This document shows, piece after piece, positions 61,681-64,000 of a DNA stretch of 64,000 nt (positions within the stretch are counted from its first letter, which is position 1; the number at the start of each line of letters is the position of its first letter). The stretch is from Pseudomonas sp. H1h. GTDB taxonomy: Bacteria; Pseudomonadota; Gammaproteobacteria; Pseudomonadales; Pseudomonadaceae. The stretch is taken from positions 1-64,000 of the forward strand of contig NZ_AYMJ01000025.1 of NCBI RefSeq assembly GCF_000633255.1, given 5' to 3'. The translations under genes were made by a program, and so were the position numbers. Below the pieces are notes generated by a model, which searched no databases, was not told the origin of the DNA, and saw only the letters and a program-made list of their open reading frames with translations.

Positions 61681-61709
61681 TGGCCGTGTTGTTGCCAATG
61701 CTTTAACCA

Positions 61710-61745
61710 CGAAAACGCCTCGGTCGACAGATCGGGGCGTTTTCG
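61710..61745 (+). terminator. Terminator after lptG
   Basis: CGAAAACGCC and GGCGTTTTCG form a 10-bp stem with a T-run inside the descending arm. The following 61746-61852 carries TACAAT-like sequence near 61794, a plausible -10 for lepA. Confidence 0.85.
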
Positions 61746-61852
61746 TATGCAATCCGGGTGACAGGCGAACGTGACGCTTGCGCCGTGTATCAGGTACAAT
61801 TCCCGGCTATTTTTCGGCGGGCCAAGCCTGCAGCCTTTTTGAGTGTTGATCC

Positions 61853-63649
61853 GTGAGTGATTTGAGTCATATCCGCAATTTCTCCATCATCGCCCACATT
61901 GACCATGGCAAGTCGACGCTGGCTGACCGTTTCATCCAGATGTGCGGTGGCCTGGCCGAGCGTGAAATGGAAGCCCAGGTACTGGATTCCATGGATCTGG
62001 AGCGCGAACGCGGGATCACCATCAAGGCCCACAGCGTTACCCTCTATTACAAAGCCAAAGATGGCGTCACCTACCAGCTGAACTTCATTGACACCCCGGG
62101 CCACGTCGACTTCACCTACGAAGTCAGCCGTTCCCTGGCCGCGTGTGAAGGTGCGTTGCTGGTGGTCGATGCCGGTCAGGGTGTTGAAGCCCAGTCCGTG
62201 GCCAACTGCTACACCGCGATCGAGCAGGGCCTTGAGGTCATGCCGGTACTGAACAAGATCGACCTGCCACAGGCCGAGCCGGACCGCGTCAAGGACGAGA
62301 TCGAGAAGATCATCGGCATCGACGCCACCGACGCCGTCACCTGCAGCGCCAAGACCGGCCTGGGTGTCGACGAAGTGCTCGAGCGTCTGGTCGCAACCAT
62401 TCCTGCACCGACCGGCAACATCGAAGATCCGCTGCAAGCGTTGATCATCGACTCCTGGTTCGACAACTACCTGGGCGTTGTCTCCCTGGTGCGCGTGCGT
62501 CATGGCCGCGTGAAGAAGGGCGACAAGATCCTGGTCAAGTCCACCGGCAAGGTGCACCTGGTCGACAGCGTCGGCGTGTTCAATCCGAAGCACACCGCCA
62601 CTGTCGACCTCAAGGCCGGCGAAGTGGGCTTCATCATCGCCAGCATCAAGGACATTCACGGTGCGCCGGTCGGTGACACCCTGACCCTGAGCTCCACGCC
62701 GGACGTTCCGGTACTGCCGGGCTTCAAACGCATTCAGCCACAGGTTTACGCCGGTCTGTTCCCGGTCAGCTCCGACGACTTCGAGGACTTCCGCGAAGCG
62801 CTGCAGAAACTGACCCTGAACGACTCGTCGCTGCAGTACACCCCGGAGAGCTCCGACGCACTGGGCTTCGGCTTCCGTTGCGGGTTCCTCGGCATGCTGC
62901 ACATGGAGATCATCCAGGAGCGCCTGGAGCGCGAATACGACCTGGACCTGATCACCACCGCGCCAACGGTAATTTTCGAGCTGGTGCTGAAAACCGGTGA
63001 AACGATTTACGTCGACAACCCCTCCAAGCTTCCGGATGTGTCGGCCATCGAAGACATGCGCGAGCCAATCGTGCGCGCCAACATCCTGGTTCCGCAGGAA
63101 CACCTGGGCAACGTCATCACCCTGTGCATCGAGAAACGCGGTGTGCAGGTCGACATGCTGTTCCTCGGTAATCAGGTGCAGGTCACTTACGATTTGCCGA
63201 TGAACGAAGTGGTCCTGGACTTCTTCGACCGTCTCAAATCCACCAGCCGCGGCTATGCTTCGCTGGATTACCATTTCGATCGTTACCAATCGGCTAATCT
63301 GGTGAAACTGGACGTGCTGATCAACGGTGACAAAGTCGACGCCCTGGCGTTGATCGTGCACCGTGACAATTCGCACTTCAAAGGTCGCCAGTTGACCGAG
63401 AAGATGAAAGAACTGATTCCTCGTCAGATGTTCGACGTGGCCATCCAGGCTGCCATTGGCGGTCAGATTGTTGCCCGGACAACCGTCAAGGCGCTCAGAA
63501 AGAACGTATTGGCCAAATGCTACGGCGGTGACGTAAGCCGTAAGAAAAAGCTGCTTGAAAAGCAAAAGGCCGGTAAGAAACGCATGAAGCAGGTCGGCAA
63601 CGTGGAAATTCCACAAGAAGCCTTCCTTGCCGTGCTCAGGTTGGAATAG
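61853..63649 (+). CDS. lepA: Elongation factor 4 (LepA)
   Basis: A 598-residue ribosome-associated GTPase. G1 is AHIDHGKST, G3 DTPGHVDF and G4 NKIDLP. EF-G-like domains follow, with the LepA-specific C-terminal domain ending KKKLLEKQKAGKKRMKQVG. It promotes translation under stress and helps initiation. The start is GTG at 61853. It is followed 9 bp later by lepB, the usual pair. In Pseudomonas genomes I know, lepA follows mucD; here it follows lptG. Confidence 0.97.
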   Translation: MSDLSHIRNFSIIAHIDHGKSTLADRFIQMCGGLAEREMEAQVLDSMDLERERGITIKAHSVTLYYKAKDGVTYQLNFIDTPGHVDFTYEVSRSLAACEGALLVVDAGQGVEAQSVANCYTAIEQGLEVMPVLNKIDLPQAEPDRVKDEIEKIIGIDATDAVTCSAKTGLGVDEVLERLVATIPAPTGNIEDPLQALIIDSWFDNYLGVVSLVRVRHGRVKKGDKILVKSTGKVHLVDSVGVFNPKHTATVDLKAGEVGFIIASIKDIHGAPVGDTLTLSSTPDVPVLPGFKRIQPQVYAGLFPVSSDDFEDFREALQKLTLNDSSLQYTPESSDALGFGFRCGFLGMLHMEIIQERLEREYDLDLITTAPTVIFELVLKTGETIYVDNPSKLPDVSAIEDMREPIVRANILVPQEHLGNVITLCIEKRGVQVDMLFLGNQVQVTYDLPMNEVVLDFFDRLKSTSRGYASLDYHFDRYQSANLVKLDVLINGDKVDALALIVHRDNSHFKGRQLTEKMKELIPRQMFDVAIQAAIGGQIVARTTVKALRKNVLAKCYGGDVSRKKKLLEKQKAGKKRMKQVGNVEIPQEAFLAVLRLE

Positions 63650-63658
63650 TCAGGTCCT

Positions 63659-64000
63659 ATGTCACTAAATTTCCCGCTGTTGCTGGTCATCGCCGTGTTC
63701 GTCTGCGGCCTGTTGGCGTTGCTCGATCTGCTGTTCCTGGCGCCGCGTCGGCGTGCTGCCATTGCCTCTTATCAAGGCAGTGTCAGCCAGCCCGAGCCCG
63801 TGGTGGTCGAGAAACTGAACAAAGAGCCGTTGCTGGTCGAATACGGCAAGTCGTTCTTTCCGGTGTTGTTCATCGTGCTGGTGCTGCGTTCGTTCCTGGT
63901 GGAACCGTTCCAGATCCCGTCCGGCTCGATGAAACCGACCCTGGACGTCGGCGACTTCATTCTGGTGAACAAGTTTTCTTACGGGATCCGCCTGCCGGTG
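63659..64000 (+). CDS. lepB: Signal peptidase I (partial, cut by window end)
   Basis: The first 114 codons of type I signal peptidase. One or two membrane helices occupy about residues 5-28 and 65-85, then the catalytic serine region PSGSMKPTL begins near residue 92. The catalytic lysine would lie beyond the window. It follows lepA as in most proteobacteria. The start at 63659 gives MSLNFPLLLVIAVF. Confidence 0.95.
   Translation, partial: MSLNFPLLLVIAVFVCGLLALLDLLFLAPRRRAAIASYQGSVSQPEPVVVEKLNKEPLLVEYGKSFFPVLFIVLVLRSFLVEPFQIPSGSMKPTLDVGDFILVNKFSYGIRLPV

Overview
The window comes from a Pseudomonas chromosome, almost certainly the P. fluorescens group. The evidence is high-GC coding sequence, a complete alginate operon in the Pseudomonas order, P. 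aeruginosa-like neighbourhoods (dauR-dauA-dauB-rhlB-esterase; valS-holC-pepA-lptFG), and many copies of the fluorescens-type REP palindrome (GTGGGAGC..GCTTGCTCGCGAA). Most REPs are paired as inverted ~88-bp REPINs. No rRNA, tRNA, prophage, insertion sequence or CRISPR array was seen.

Layout. 1-280 is the end of a ~73-bp tandem REP array. 283-830 holds a small DUF6124-type gene with a strongly folded leader. 1074-7228 is a LysR regulator divergent from a four-gene efflux system (outer-membrane factor, FUSC pump, DUF1656 protein, HlyD adaptor). 7357-11579 holds a small NTF2-like protein with an MFS pump, divergent from a LysR gene with a palindromic operator, then an SDR oxidoreductase and a small membrane protein. 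11870-28498 (minus strand) is the alginate operon algD-8-44-K-E-G-X-L-I-J-F-A, with a strong terminator after algA and an ~800-bp AT-rich regulatory region before algD. 29309-33130 holds yaaA, a degenerate polysaccharide-deacetylase-like protein and a PIN-PhoH ATPase. 33368-34536 is moaCDE. 34814-38837 is a D-arginine catabolism cluster (binding protein, dauR, dauA, dauB). 38972-41191 is rhlB and a carboxylesterase. 41660-45824 is the aapJQMP amino-acid ABC transporter. 46277-50272 holds a GntR regulator overlapping an MFS permease gene, an NTF2-like protein, a GIY-YIG protein and a GST. 50339-63649 is housekeeping: membrane glutaredoxin, yejK, an HU protein, rlmF, valS, holC, pepA, lptFG and lepA. 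The window ends inside lepB.

How the genes work together. AlgD and AlgA make GDP-mannuronate and its precursors. Alg8 and Alg44 polymerise under c-di-GMP control. AlgK, AlgE, AlgG, AlgX and AlgL form the periplasmic and outer-membrane export and editing complex. AlgI, AlgJ, AlgF and AlgX acetylate the polymer. DauA and DauB together convert D-arginine to L-arginine, and a binding-protein gene nearby appears to share their promoter/operator.

Main points of interest: a REPIN lying inside the signal-peptide region of algK; a folded minus-strand leader RNA upstream of the DUF6124-type gene; a shared operator-like sequence at dauB and the adjacent binding-protein gene; a 99-bp triplication that copies the end of that binding-protein gene; an AT-rich, repeat-bearing region upstream of algD; and a lptG-lepA junction that departs from the gene order I know for Pseudomonas.
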